This document shows, in pieces, positions 7,516-16,954 of a stretch of 64,000 nt of DNA (the stretch's first letter is position 1; every line of letters begins with the position of its first letter). Made by a program: the position numbers and the translations under genes. Under the pieces are notes generated by a model, which had not been told where the DNA came from, searched no databases, and saw only the letters and a list, made by a program, of their open reading frames with translations. Origin of the DNA: Metallosphaera hakonensis JCM 8857 = DSM 7519 (lineage in GTDB: Archaea; Thermoproteota; Thermoprotei_A; Sulfolobales; Sulfolobaceae); NCBI RefSeq assembly GCF_003201675.2, contig NZ_CP029287.2, positions 434,001 through 498,000 on the forward strand. The letters are read 5' to 3'.

Positions 7516-10339
7516 GTGTACAGAATAATCCTGCTTACGATCATGATAATAATCTCCACTATCTCAGTTTCTCAGTCCATCAATTCACATTTACACGAAT
7601 TACCCTCACACGTTCGTTCAGATCCTTCCATCTCCTTCAATTTACCTTCTGGATTTTACAATTATTTTCCATGTAATGTGTACAGTGGCCAGAACATTAC
7701 GGGCATCACGGATTCCAACTCCCCAGTGACCTTAATGATAATGAGTCAGGCTCAGTTCAACAACTATCAAAGCACCGGCGTTACCCAGGCTCTGTTTACA
7801 GGTTACGGTGTAGTCGTGGATTTCAATGTTGGCCCGTTGTCGTCAGGGGTGTACTATGTTGTGGTAGTGAACAACTACACGGGCTCAGCTAACGTCTTCC
7901 TCAGTTACAAGACAATCCCCATTGTTCCCTACACTGTTCACTCCTCCCCACCAGCTCCCATTGGGATTGTAGATTACGGAGTTCTCAACACCTCAAGTGG
8001 ACTCCTGGGTTACACCGAAAAATTTAACGATGTCATGGGAAACTTCACCATATACCAACTCTCAGCTTATAACTCCACCCCTCCCCAGGGAATATCACCC
8101 TACGGTGCTTCGCTCCAATTGAACGTAGTACTTCAGGTTAACACGGTACACGGTTCATATCAATACTGGCTCCAGGACGTTCCCACATTCCTCACCAATA
8201 GCGATACCATGGCCCTGGAGGACAACGTTTGGAACTTCACCTCATTTCCATCCCTTCTCTCCAATCAATCCGTGAAGGGATCAGGATACGTATACTCCTT
8301 TAGCTCAGGATTAAACACTGAGTATTTTTACGCATATGGAACCCAGTGGTTCAGATATCACCTACCGCTCTCTGGAAAAGTCGTCATAAGAGAGACCAGC
8401 GAGAGTAACGGGGTCCTTGTTCAATTCGGTTACTATAATGGGACCATCAACTGGTACGACAACGTCACAATCAGTCAACCTGGGGTCACTGGCGCTTATC
8501 TCCTTGTGGACGGATTCAACATGACGGGAAGCGGAAATTACTACGACGCTGAGCTGGTCTTCGGAGGAGAAGGCAATGGGGAAGTAACTTACTTCAATTC
8601 CATGAACTCGACCTTGGGTCTCTATTACTTAGCCAATGGGACTACAATCTCTCCCCAAGAACTGTACGGTTTCGGGGCAGACACTGCAGAGGGAGCCGAC
8701 AACGTCAGGACAACACTGCTCAACGGCGTTCCGGACGTTGTACTAGGTCAAGAGAACTTTTACGAGCCTCTCGTGCTCCCCTTGTTGGGTAAGTTCGCCT
8801 TTCACGTAATTAGGGCAGAAGAGGGATTACCCGTATTGGTTAACGTATCGGTGAACGTAACCGGTGGAGTTGGTCCCTACACCTTCTTGATATACTTGGA
8901 TCACGTTCCCATAAAAACGTTCTCGGGTTACAGTCTCGCCCAGGAGCTAGATCTAGGAGAACTCTCCCCTGGGATCCACAACCTCACGATAGTCGTGGTG
9001 GATAGGACAGGGGATAAGATGAGTGGATATACCTCCATCACAGTTACGTCAGGGCCCTCCGTGGTCATATCTTCCCAAACGGTAATTGATTCTGGGGAAA
9101 CATTGACAGTCTATATCCACGAGTTAGGAGGTACTCCACCATATACCGTTAGACTTCTCGTGAATGGAACCTCATACCAGGTTCAGGGAGACAAGTTCAC
9201 CCTCTCGCTCCCTCCTGGAGTTTATAGGATTTATGCCGAGATCACGGACTCCTCGGGATTGTCATCAACTTCAAACGTCCTCACCGTGAGGGTGAACCCA
9301 CCCCTAAACGTTTCCTTGAAATTTCCGTCTACGCTGGACGTCGGAGAGGTAAGAAACCTAAGCGTTGTCCCTCACGGAGGAACACCACCCTACGTGGTTC
9401 GGGTCACAGTGAACGGGACGTTGATTACGGGACCATTGAACTTCACGGTCCCTGATGAGTACCTCTTGGAGGTGAGAGTGACGGATCAGGTTAACGTTTC
9501 ATCCATTGCGAAGATGATAGTCACGGTAAATCCTGACCCTGTACTTAAGATAGAGTATTACCCTGAACTGGACGTGGGAGAGAAAGAGAACATTACTGTG
9601 TTAGTGGATGGGGGATCTCCTCCTTTCACGGTGATGATATATCCGCTGAATCCTGACCTCCAGGTTCATGGGAAGCATAACCATAACGCCGATTAACCTG
9701 GGTCTTGGAAATCACACCCTCATAATCTCCCTGGTCGATTCCTCGGGTTACGTTGTAAACGCGAGCAAGACAGTTCAAGTCAACCCTGACCCAAGGCTCA
9801 CGATCGTGGAGAACGCAACTGTGACGGATCAGGGTATTCCCATACTTCTAAACGTTAATTATTCTGGGGGAACCCCGCCGTACACACTAACTTGGTCAAC
9901 GGGAACATCGTCAACTGCTTACCTGTTCTACGGAGAACCTGGTCTCCATAACGTGACTGTGACTTTAAGGGACGGAACAGGCTACGTAGTGAACAAAACC
10001 GTTTCGCTTCAAGTGAACCCTAAACTTAACGTGAGCCTTTCGCTTTCTCTTTTGAACCAATTTCTAGGAGAGGTCGCTTTAGGTAAGACGTCGATCTCTG
10101 GGGGCACTCCGCCGTACACCCTCACCTGGATTGTTGACGGAAAGATAGAGGGATCCAACTCTTCCCTAAACTTGGCCTTAACCCCTGGTTCTCACAACAT
10201 TACTGTGATAGTGAAGGACTCGATAGGAGCCATCGCGGAGAGAACTGAGATCGTAAACGTAGGTTACGGGTACATCCTTCTACTGGTCCCTCTAGCTACC
10301 GTTGGAGTTATTATAGCTTGGATGTTGAGAAGGAGATGA
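7516..10339 (+). pseudogene. Thermopsin-like (A5) surface protein with Ig-like repeats, frameshifted
   Basis: A GTG start gives a signal peptide (MYRIILLTIMIIISTISVS). Residues about 120-420 match thermopsin, the acid protease of Sulfolobales (APIGIVDYGVLNTSS, GYTEKFNDVMGNFTIY, YWLQDVPTFLT). About six Ig/PKD-like repeats with the signature GG-PPYT(V/L) follow, then a C-terminal membrane helix (YILLLVPLATVGVIIAW) and RRR anchor. Many N-x-S/T sites fit a glycosylated outer-surface protein. The frame shifts at about 9668-9673: dropping one base joins LQVHG to SITITPINLG and gives about 940 residues. It may be a true pseudogene or a sequencing error. Confidence 0.82.
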
Positions 10340-10489
10340 GGTTGTTTTCAGAGGAGTTAGTAAATCAAATCCGTCTCATACGCGCAGAAGGATCTCTTTA
10401 ACTCCCCGGTTAAATGAATCCATAACGACATTAAGCTTAACATATTTGTGAAAACCCCTTAAAAATAAGTAAGTTACCTAAAGTAAAGT

Positions 10490-10503
10490 TAATTTTTAAA
10501 TTA
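10490..10503 (+). promoter_or_regulatory. TATA box of the dehydrogenase gene
   Basis: TTTTTAAATTATAAA lies roughly 20-30 bases before the ATG at 10523, the usual geometry of a leaderless Sulfolobales transcript. A purine-rich stretch just upstream (AAAGTAAAGTTAA) could be the BRE. Confidence 0.55.
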
Positions 10504-10522
10504 TAAAGAGTAATTTCACTTC

Positions 10523-11503
10523 ATGAAAGCCTTAGTTTTTGAAAAGAACGGATTAGATAACCTAAAGGTCTCAGAAATACCTACGCCGGAACTAGGTCCT
10601 CACGACGTTTTAGTTAGGGTGAAGTTAGCTGGCGTGAACCCAATAGACTACTTCGTGGTTCAGTTCATTCAGGCTAAACCCATGCCTCACATTCCAGGAG
10701 CTGAAGTATACGGGGAGGTGGAGAAGGTGGGAGAACACGTTAAGAGCTTCACCAAGGGAGACAAGGTGGTTGTATATAATAGGGTGTTCGACGGCTCCTG
10801 CGATATGTGCCTCTCTGGAAGAGAAATGTTATGTAGAAATGGAGGAATAATGAGCGTGGTTACGCAGGGCGGTTTCGCCGAGTACATGGCTGTTCCTGAG
10901 AAGAACCTGGTAAAAGTTGACCTGCCTCCGGAACTTTCTGCATCCCTTCCGGTATCAGCTTTAACCTCCTATCACGCCTTAAAGGAGGTCGAGGTTAAGC
11001 CCCTTGATTATGTGGTAGTGTTCGGAGCTTCCGGTAACACAGGCATGTTCGCAGTACAGTTGGCTAAGAAGATGGGAGCGAGGGTAATAGCGGTGTCGTC
11101 GAAGGGTTGGGTTAAGGAAATGGCTGATCACCTGGTTACCTACGATACAGCACAGGAAAAGATAAAGGAGATAACCAAGGGAAGGATGGCTGACGTTGTG
11201 ATAAACTCAGTGGGTCAATCCATCTGGGATCTGAGCCTTAAAACTCTTGGAGTAGGAGGGAGGTTAGTGTTCTTCGGTGGACTCACAGGTTCCCAAGCTA
11301 ACATAGATATCTCTTCACTCTACTCCCTTCATCAGAAGTTAGTGGGCACTACTGGTGGAACCAGGAAGGAACTCACGGAACTAACGGAACTCTGTGCAGA
11401 CTGTAAAGTAAAGGTTTGGAAGACCTTTAGCCTGGAAGAGGGTAGGGAAGCCCTGGAGGCGGTATCCAAGGGAAAGGACGGTAGGATATTCATAAGACCT
11501 TAA
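10523..11503 (+). CDS. Medium-chain zinc-type dehydrogenase/reductase (MDR)
   Basis: 326 residues with the GroES-like fold followed by a Rossmann domain (VFGASGNTG near residue 166, binding NAD(P)). Structural-zinc-like cysteines occur at C93, C96 and C104, but the position of the catalytic zinc cysteine is N39 (AGVNPIDY), as in quinone-oxidoreductase and enoyl-reductase branches. The enzyme is therefore probably a zinc-independent NAD(P)H reductase rather than a true alcohol dehydrogenase. The substrate is unknown. It is monocistronic, with its own promoter. Confidence 0.8.
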   Translation: MKALVFEKNGLDNLKVSEIPTPELGPHDVLVRVKLAGVNPIDYFVVQFIQAKPMPHIPGAEVYGEVEKVGEHVKSFTKGDKVVVYNRVFDGSCDMCLSGREMLCRNGGIMSVVTQGGFAEYMAVPEKNLVKVDLPPELSASLPVSALTSYHALKEVEVKPLDYVVVFGASGNTGMFAVQLAKKMGARVIAVSSKGWVKEMADHLVTYDTAQEKIKEITKGRMADVVINSVGQSIWDLSLKTLGVGGRLVFFGGLTGSQANIDISSLYSLHQKLVGTTGGTRKELTELTELCADCKVKVWKTFSLEEGREALEAVSKGKDGRIFIRP

Positions 11504-11703
11504 TTTCGTGGATGAGGTTAGTAAAAGGAGTCGTTAATTTTTGAAATTATAGTTATAATCAGGATGGATTAAATAAATTAGAGTGCTAAATGTATATCCC
11601 CACATGATGAGTAAAAAGCGTTCAATTAAATGAGGCCTATCACTTCAAACAAACTGAATTCTCAATGTTATGTGAATGATACCAGAAGAGCTTGTCAAGT
11701 TAT

Positions 11704-12288
11704 TCATCGGCTACCTTTCTTTATAACTAACAGAATCACTATTATTATCATAGGGAATATAATTATCTCTGTTAATAAATTGATGGGTATTATTGTTCTA
11801 TTGAATGTTATATGCTGAACGTAATAGCTACCGTTAACGATTACGGTGCCTGATGACGGGATAGGGAAATATCCCTGCACGGAACCAACTGTGAAGTGAT
11901 ATGTGCCTCTTGGTACGGATATACTAATCTGTGAGGAATTGCTTAACATGGTTACTCCGTTCAAAGTTACTGACCATATGGTTCCTGGAGGTAATCCACT
12001 CTCCACGAATGTAATCGTGAAATAAGCGCCCGATGCATTGAAGGAAGAACTATTACTCGTTGAAAGAGGAGTTACCTGAGTATGTCCAATGGGCACTGGA
12101 TACGTTAACGCGAGAAACGAAAGGATCATGAAAATTGAAAACAGGCTAGTTACAAAGTCCTTCTCGGTCTTTGGCAATCTTACCGCTGATATAAGATCAT
12201 TTCTCAAGTATATAGCCTTATGGGGATGGAACCTCTGAATCGTGTCAGAGACTATAGAATATAGAGATATCAAATCTGAAAATGACAT
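11704..12288 (-). CDS. Secreted or membrane-anchored protein with a thermopsin-type beta domain
   Basis: Up to 194 residues. A hydrophobic segment (SLFSIFMILSFLALTYP) is the signal or anchor. The core carries ITFVESGLPPGTIWSVTLNG, a motif common in archaeal surface proteins and thermopsin C-terminal domains, and SVPRGTYHFTV. The C-terminus has a second helix (IIIFPMIIIVILLVI) and KKGSR. N-glycosylation sites are frequent. The start is uncertain: the N-terminal 37 residues before LPKTEK look non-secretory, and a TTG near 12177 would put the signal at the N-terminus. Confidence 0.65.
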   Translation of the reverse strand: MSFSDLISLYSIVSDTIQRFHPHKAIYLRNDLISAVRLPKTEKDFVTSLFSIFMILSFLALTYPVPIGHTQVTPLSTSNSSSFNASGAYFTITFVESGLPPGTIWSVTLNGVTMLSNSSQISISVPRGTYHFTVGSVQGYFPIPSSGTVIVNGSYYVQHITFNRTIIPINLLTEIIIFPMIIIVILLVIKKGSR

Positions 12289-12399
12289 TGCTCACTCGCC
12301 CATAAGATATCATGACTCTCTCTGTTTTCCAGAGTCCCATCAATATAAATTGGACGCAAGTCAGGAAAATACGATCAAGATTAAGACCTTTCCTGATCC

Positions 12400-12810
12400 T
12401 CAAATTTTCCTCTTTATCCTTTCCATCCTCACCGATTCATCTAGCTGATCGGCGAAATTGGAGAACCACTTGTCCATGAAAAAGGTACCAGACACTCTCT
12501 GCATCCATCCCTCGTATTGGAATCTTAGATTAATTTCGCCCTCCATTAGTTGCATGGTTAATCTACCTTGACCCTTTCCCCCACCAGCGGACAGATAGAA
12601 GACGTAGACGATCTCGCTCCCCCTCAGAGCATTTCCATGCATGTTGAATTTCATTGCCAAAAATCTTCCATCCGCATCGAAGGACTCTCCGCTCTCCTGG
12701 ACGTTCTTAATGGGGGGAAATAGTCTAGGAAGAACGAATTGGGGATCCGAGAGGATCCTGTAGAGGGACTCCCTGTCATGTGAGGTTTTAACGGTGATGG
12801 TTTTTATCAT
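12400..12810 (-). CDS. SRPBCC/START-like protein of the DUF3211 type
   Basis: 136 residues with the helix-grip pattern: an N-terminal strand MIKTITVKTSHDRESLYRIL, a middle sheet (GSEIVYVFYLSAGG, GRLTMQLMEGEI) and a long C-terminal helix (FFMDKWFSNFADQLDESV). It resembles the Sulfolobales DUF3211 family, known structurally as a START-like lipid or hydrophobe pocket. The ligand is unknown. The gene stands alone. Confidence 0.7.
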   Translation of the reverse strand: MIKTITVKTSHDRESLYRILSDPQFVLPRLFPPIKNVQESGESFDADGRFLAMKFNMHGNALRGSEIVYVFYLSAGGGKGQGRLTMQLMEGEINLRFQYEGWMQRVSGTFFMDKWFSNFADQLDESVRMERIKRKI

Positions 12811-13297
12811 TATAAATCATATTATCTATTGATATCTTCTATAATAAACTTTTCGTCTTTAATTGTAAACTAAAAAACAAAAAGACGATATGATATTTAG
12901 AGGCTTTGTATAACGAGATCGAGTTGGGTACCCACTCGATCTCAGTCATGGTTCCCATAGGTTTCTTCATGGAGCTAAAGAGGAGATCGTTCACAGACGT
13001 GTCAATCTGCTTCTTACCCATTGGGTTTTGAGAATTAGCCGCTTAATTAACGTTGGGAAGAGGACTGAAAATTAATCTTTTGCTTGGGCTCTCTTCCCAA
13101 GAAACATCTAACGAGAGAAACCTCAAGGGAGAAGGATATGAGCTCATTGGATAGCGAAGCTTGTAATGAAGTAGATACTCTCTCAATAGTCCACTGAACT
13201 AGAGACATGTTGATCTAGAGAAAGCTTAGCGAGGAGTTATGGATTGGTGAAAACTCGGCCTCGGTAGACCTCTAGATTAGTTAGGCCTACTGAGGTC
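12811..13297. other. Intergenic, no gene seen
   Basis: Nearly 490 bases. A 60-codon minus-strand frame at 12839-13021 has a lysine/serine-rich, low-complexity product and no family features, and I treat it as chance. AT-rich sequence near 12812-12860 would include the promoter of the DUF3211-type gene. Confidence 0.4.
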
Positions 13298-13573
13298 TTA
13301 AGACTCCTTTGAGACGCTCATCCTGAGCTGGTGGCTTCTAGGGAACTCTCTCTCAAAGATCTCCTTCAGAACGTGACTAAGGTCGTCTACCATTACTTCA
13401 ATCTTATTATCGTTAAAACCCCTCTCCTCAATTATCACCCTCTGTCCCTTTTTAGACAATTTAACCCACCTGTCTCTCTTGAAGCTCTCAATGGTTAGAC
13501 TCTTTCCATCCTCCAATTTAGAGACCATAGAGACTACAGTCTTCAAAGCCGATCTGGCCGAAATCCACGTCAT
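13298..13573 (-). CDS. Small protein of unknown function
   Basis: 91 residues, predicted alpha/beta: MTWISARSALKTVVSMVSKL, then a basic strand region (FKRDRWVKLSKKGQRVIIEE) and a helix (LSHVLKEIFEREFPRSHQL). The even spread of hydrophobic positions argues for a real protein. The N-terminal MTW start recurs in the small gene at 47077, though the rest differs. No function can be assigned. Confidence 0.5.
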   Translation of the reverse strand: MTWISARSALKTVVSMVSKLEDGKSLTIESFKRDRWVKLSKKGQRVIIEERGFNDNKIEVMVDDLSHVLKEIFEREFPRSHQLRMSVSKES

Positions 13574-13935
13574 ATGTACTCGAATTAGCGGGATCTAATA
13601 TCTCTTGCGAGAGTTGGTACATTGTCTCTGATAGTGAAAGTTAAAAGCCCAATGGCTTATCTTACGTCATAGATATTAAGATAGATTCTCTTCGACGCGT
13701 ATCACGCAAACGTAAGGATTAATTTGTGTAGAATTTTATTACCGTTTTTGGGGTAGAAGACGGTCTTAATAGTACTAATCAAACTGACTCCCAGAATCAC
13801 TACTGATACCTCAAACGGGGTACAGAATCCTCCTCACCTATCTTAGAGCCTTGCTTCCTCGGTCAAACATCCTTGTCAATATGGAAAGATTTGATAATTT
13901 CTACAAATTCATTACACTTAAGTAAAATGATTATA
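13574..13935. other. Intergenic, no gene seen
   Basis: About 360 bases between two minus-strand genes. It contains AT-rich stretches (13735-13770, 13885-13930) and no reading frame of note. Confidence 0.4.
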
Positions 13936-14436
13936 CTACTCTATCTTCAAGGTTTCGAGAGTCTCCTTATAGCTCTTCTTAAAGGTGCAAACTAAGACGC
14001 CGTTATTTAGTTTCACAGATATGGGCTCAGACGGGCCAGGAAGGCTAACCTCGGTCTTATCCCCTTTATTTTCAATCACTAGTTTCGTCTTATTCTTAAG
14101 TGTCACCTTTAACTCCTCTTTACGAGCCTCAGGCACCTCCACAGTAACGATCACCTTATCACCGCTCTCCACCACCTCCGGCTCTGTTTTAATCTCACTC
14201 TGCCCTTGGTTTGATACGGGAAGGCCATTTACGAACTCCTCTACCTTGGGTTGTCCATCTGGACCCACGGTTACTCTCCTTGTGTATGTCCTCACTTCGC
14301 CGTTACCCATGAACCCCTTCAGCATTTCCTCCTGCATTTTCAAGAACTGATTTAGAACTTCGTCTAAATCCATTAAAGGATCTTGGTAGTCGTCCTTCTC
14401 GTTCTTATCTTTCTTGTCTTTCTTTCTACCGAACAT
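13936..14436 (-). CDS. hsp20: Small heat-shock protein, Hsp20/alpha-crystallin family
   Basis: 166 residues. The N-terminal 80 are charged and flexible (MFGRKKDKKDKNEKDD), and the alpha-crystallin domain spans about 85-166 (ESGDKVIVTVEVPEARKEEL, LKNKTKLVIEN). Such chaperones form oligomers that hold unfolded proteins. The classic C-terminal I-x-I tail is reduced to LKIE. TTTTTAACC on the minus strand (about 14458-14465) sits 25 or so bases before the ATG, giving a leaderless transcript. Confidence 0.82.
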   Translation of the reverse strand: MFGRKKDKKDKNEKDDYQDPLMDLDEVLNQFLKMQEEMLKGFMGNGEVRTYTRRVTVGPDGQPKVEEFVNGLPVSNQGQSEIKTEPEVVESGDKVIVTVEVPEARKEELKVTLKNKTKLVIENKGDKTEVSLPGPSEPISVKLNNGVLVCTFKKSYKETLETLKIE

Positions 14437-14538
14437 ATGTCTAGATCTACTTCAAGGTTAAAAAGAATATTTTAATTCATGGTTTCTATTGTCTTGCTAG
14501 AAAAGGCAACCCTGATATTTTCATTACAGCAGTTACGT

Positions 14539-14606
14539 TAGTGTTTCCGACAAGTTCTCAGCTTGGGACAAGAGATGTCTAGGTCGAATACTTACTGGAA
14601 ATACTA
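14539..14606. mobile_element. MITE, TAGTRTTTCC-type, 68 bp
   Basis: Starts TAGTGTTTCCGACAAGTTC and ends CTTACTGGAAATACTA, flanked by GT at 14537-14538 and 14607-14608. Nearly identical in inverse orientation to the copy at 60240-60307 and similar to 26600-26667. It lies in an old transposase-like remnant. Confidence 0.85.
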
Positions 14607-14611
14607 GTGAC

Positions 14612-14752
14612 TGTGACTTGATCGTCATCATCGACTCAACTATACTCCAAAACGGATTTCAACGATGCCTAGATCCTCCAAGCTAAGGAATTTCAATCCT
14701 CCTGACTTATTTAATCACGGTCAGAAAGAGGTGACGAATTGGAAATAACACC
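14612..14752 (+). repeat. 140-bp dispersed repeat, copy 1 (inverse of 23791-23931)
   Basis: Reverse-complementary to 23791-23931 with only scattered differences. Read 14612 onward it gives short pieces resembling a transposase core (VIIDSTIL, then frameshifted sequence), so it is probably a decayed IS fragment present twice. ISB is inserted immediately beyond its right end. Confidence 0.75.
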
Positions 14753-14771
14753 GTTTAGTAGTTGTTCTACT

Positions 14772-15172
14772 TTAACGTAGCTTAAACATTTTCATCAGAC
14801 CCTGTGCGCCCCCTAAACCATTTTCAACGAATCTGAGGAGCTCCTCCACGCTCCTCAGGTTGAGGGACCCGATCAGGTCCCTCACCGCGTTTACTACCAT
14901 CACGAAGAGGAGCAGGTAACCCTGAAGCCTTCTCCTCCTGAGGAAGGAGGAGTCCTGCATTCCTAGAGCCTTCACGTCCCTATGTAACTTCTCTATCTCC
15001 CACCTGATCTTCCACGTCTCCTCGATGGTCTCGTCCTCCATGTTCAGGTCCGTGGTGTACAGGTTGAGCCTGCTATCTTTATATTCCAGTATCAACAACT
15101 TTACTGTAATGACCTGGTCTCCCAGGGTCAGGTCAGCGAAGTAAGATCCGGGAGGAAGATCTCCCACGTGGA
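14772..15172 (-). pseudogene. ISB transposase, C-terminal third
   Basis: The last 130 or so residues of an IS4-like DDE transposase, including WKIRWEIEKLHRDVKALGMQ, which carries the catalytic E of the R-x3-E-x6-K type motif. ISA copy 1 separates it from the middle of the gene (16462-16954). Removing ISA and one TGGA duplication restores GHLHVGDLPPGSY, matching CRHVKDLPEGEY in the intact relative at 56128. The ISB end (TTCTACTTTAACG) is near 14757. Confidence 0.85.
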
Positions 15173-16457
15173 GAGAGTGTCCCGAACGCAAATAATTGAA
15201 TAAATCTATGTACAAGTTCATGGAGAATTATTCAAAAGAGAAGGTAAATTGGTGAGAAATTTTGAATTTTCTTTTGACGTTAAAGGTCGCGTAATACTTA
15301 TAGGGAACCGGGACGTTGTAATACCGATAGATATGAAACCGTGGATACAATACTACAACGGTACGGTTCCCTACGAATACTTGTCATCGTGGCATAAAAC
15401 TCTTGTGAAGATGAACTACATGTTGGTCACGTCGGAGGTGTTGTCGCGTCTAGATGACTTCGTGTTGAGGGCGTTGATAGTCATGGTCGTGTGGAGGTGT
15501 TCCTACAGGAACGTGCGGAGCTTCTACATGACTGACGTGGTGGTAAGGTGGTTCCTAGGGGAGTGCAAGTCCAAGTCGGAGATCCACAGGAGGGCCAAGG
15601 GATTTAGGGAAGTGTTCAAGGAGGCCTTCAAGGAACATGTAAAGGAGTTGGAGGGGAAGTTGAGCGCGCTAACTGACTACCTGCCCAGCAGCGCGTTATA
15701 TGGGAAGGTCTGGAAACTTTGGGCTGTGGACTCCTTCATAATCGAGGTCCCCTTCGGGAAGAGGAACAGGGAGACCTTGAAGAAGAAGTTCGAGCTCGAA
15801 CTGAGGCAGGGGAAGTTGAGGGACGCAGCTGACCGGCTCTACCAATTCATGAAGTGCAAGATAAGGAGGAGGTTTAAGGGACAGTTCACCAAGAAGAGGA
15901 ATCGAAGTTACTTCGGCTTCAAGGTATTCATAGCCATATCGCCCACAATGTTGATCCACGAGATTCAGGTTGAATTGGCCAACTTCCCTGACAACGAGGT
16001 CGACTTCTTCCTAAGCGGTTACAAGGTAGTGGACAGAGGATTCGTGGGGAAGTCCTCGACCTGGTTGATCGGCTTCCCCAGTTTCAGGAGGCACGTGGAG
16101 TTCTTCGGGACCTTCTTGAAGAACTACTGGAGACCCTACGCGGTTGACAGGGAGATGACCGAACTCTTCGTCTACGTCATCGCGTTGATCTACAACTCCT
16201 CGATGTACACCTCGGTCCTGTCTCGGGTCCCCGAGACTCAGCTCGCCCATTGACTTCTCGAGCGAGCAAGTCGAGTGGGGTAGTGAGGGGTATGTTGAAA
16301 ATTCTGTTTTTCTCCACAATTGGTTAATTTGCCTTACAGTATAAGATCGATCTTCAGTTACACTGAAAGATATAACTGTATTTCATCCTTGAAATCTTAT
16401 AATATTATATTTCTCTCTTGATATTTTTATTCAATTATTTGCGTTCGGGACACTCTC
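15173..16457 (+). mobile_element. ISA copy 1 (1285 bp, IS5-superfamily-like)
   Basis: Complete element with inverted terminal repeats beginning GAGAGTGTCCCGAACGCAAA and a 4-bp target duplication TGGA (15169-15172, 16458-16461). Inserted into the ISB transposase gene. Its internal 3' tail carries GGTTAATTTGCC where copies 2 and 3 share GGTTAATTTGTC. Confidence 0.93.
15249..16253 (+). CDS. ISA transposase, copy 1
   Basis: 334 residues, DDE type: D in WAVDSFIIEVPFG (about 163), D in GYKVVDRGFVGK (about 257) and a C-terminal REMTELFVYVIALIYN segment supplying the glutamate. The basic middle (KKRNRSYFGFKVF) precedes the second aspartate, as in IS5-type enzymes. The protein is identical to copies 2 and 3. 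Start is the TTG/GTG-type codon just after GGTAAA at 15245. Confidence 0.88.
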   Translation: MVRNFEFSFDVKGRVILIGNRDVVIPIDMKPWIQYYNGTVPYEYLSSWHKTLVKMNYMLVTSEVLSRLDDFVLRALIVMVVWRCSYRNVRSFYMTDVVVRWFLGECKSKSEIHRRAKGFREVFKEAFKEHVKELEGKLSALTDYLPSSALYGKVWKLWAVDSFIIEVPFGKRNRETLKKKFELELRQGKLRDAADRLYQFMKCKIRRRFKGQFTKKRNRSYFGFKVFIAISPTMLIHEIQVELANFPDNEVDFFLSGYKVVDRGFVGKSSTWLIGFPSFRRHVEFFGTFLKNYWRPYAVDREMTELFVYVIALIYNSSMYTSVLSRVPETQLAH

Positions 16458-16461
16458 TGGA

Positions 16462-16954
16462 GGTGCCCCTCCACCTCCAACGCGTCCTTCCCCTCGGACC
16501 TGACCCTGAGGAGCCTCCTGTTGGACTTCAGCTCAGACACCACGTTACCCTTCACGAGCTCTCCGACCAATACCAGGAGTCGAACACCACCCTTACCACG
16601 GGGAATCGGGTTGAGGACCTCAATCATTTCGGCAATCTCGATCTTGGTTCGAAACTCCTTCACCTGCCCGCTCTCCCACATCTTCCTAGTGTAGGGGAAC
16701 GCCCCAACCATATAGCTCCTTCCCGTACCCAAGTCGTGCAGGGCCACAGTGAGAACCTGAACGCCGGACTCGTACCCCTTGTGCATGGAGCACCAGGCGA
16801 AGTAGTTCCCGTACCTGCTGACATCCTCAACCCTGGAGTAGAGCTTGTGGTCGAAGGTGTCGTCAACTATCACCACGACCGGCCCAACTATCAGCGCCCT
16901 CAAAGCCTCCAGGTACTTCCCCCAAGCATCCTCCAGGTACTCCAGCGCCCTCAA
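16462..16954 (-). pseudogene. ISB transposase, middle part
   Basis: Encodes RALEYLEDAWGKYLEALRAL, then VVVIVDDTFDHKLYSRV with the first catalytic aspartates, and ELKSNRRLLRV. It is bounded by ISA copy 1 on the left and ISA copy 2 on the right. The upstream end RALEYLED joins perfectly to ...NHANLL encoded at 26403-26680, 10 kb away, which shows that the gene was split by an inversion. Confidence 0.88.

Noticed and set aside
10523-11503. Naming the MDR as acryloyl-CoA reductase or alcohol dehydrogenase
   Set aside because: The catalytic zinc cysteine is absent and overall motifs do not single out one substrate.
12839-13021. 60-codon minus-strand frame as a small gene
   Set aside because: Low-complexity product, no start signals, AT-rich chance frame.
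15696-16319. Repeated minus-strand frames inside each ISA copy
   Set aside because: They recur only because the element recurs; the transposase frame explains the sequence.
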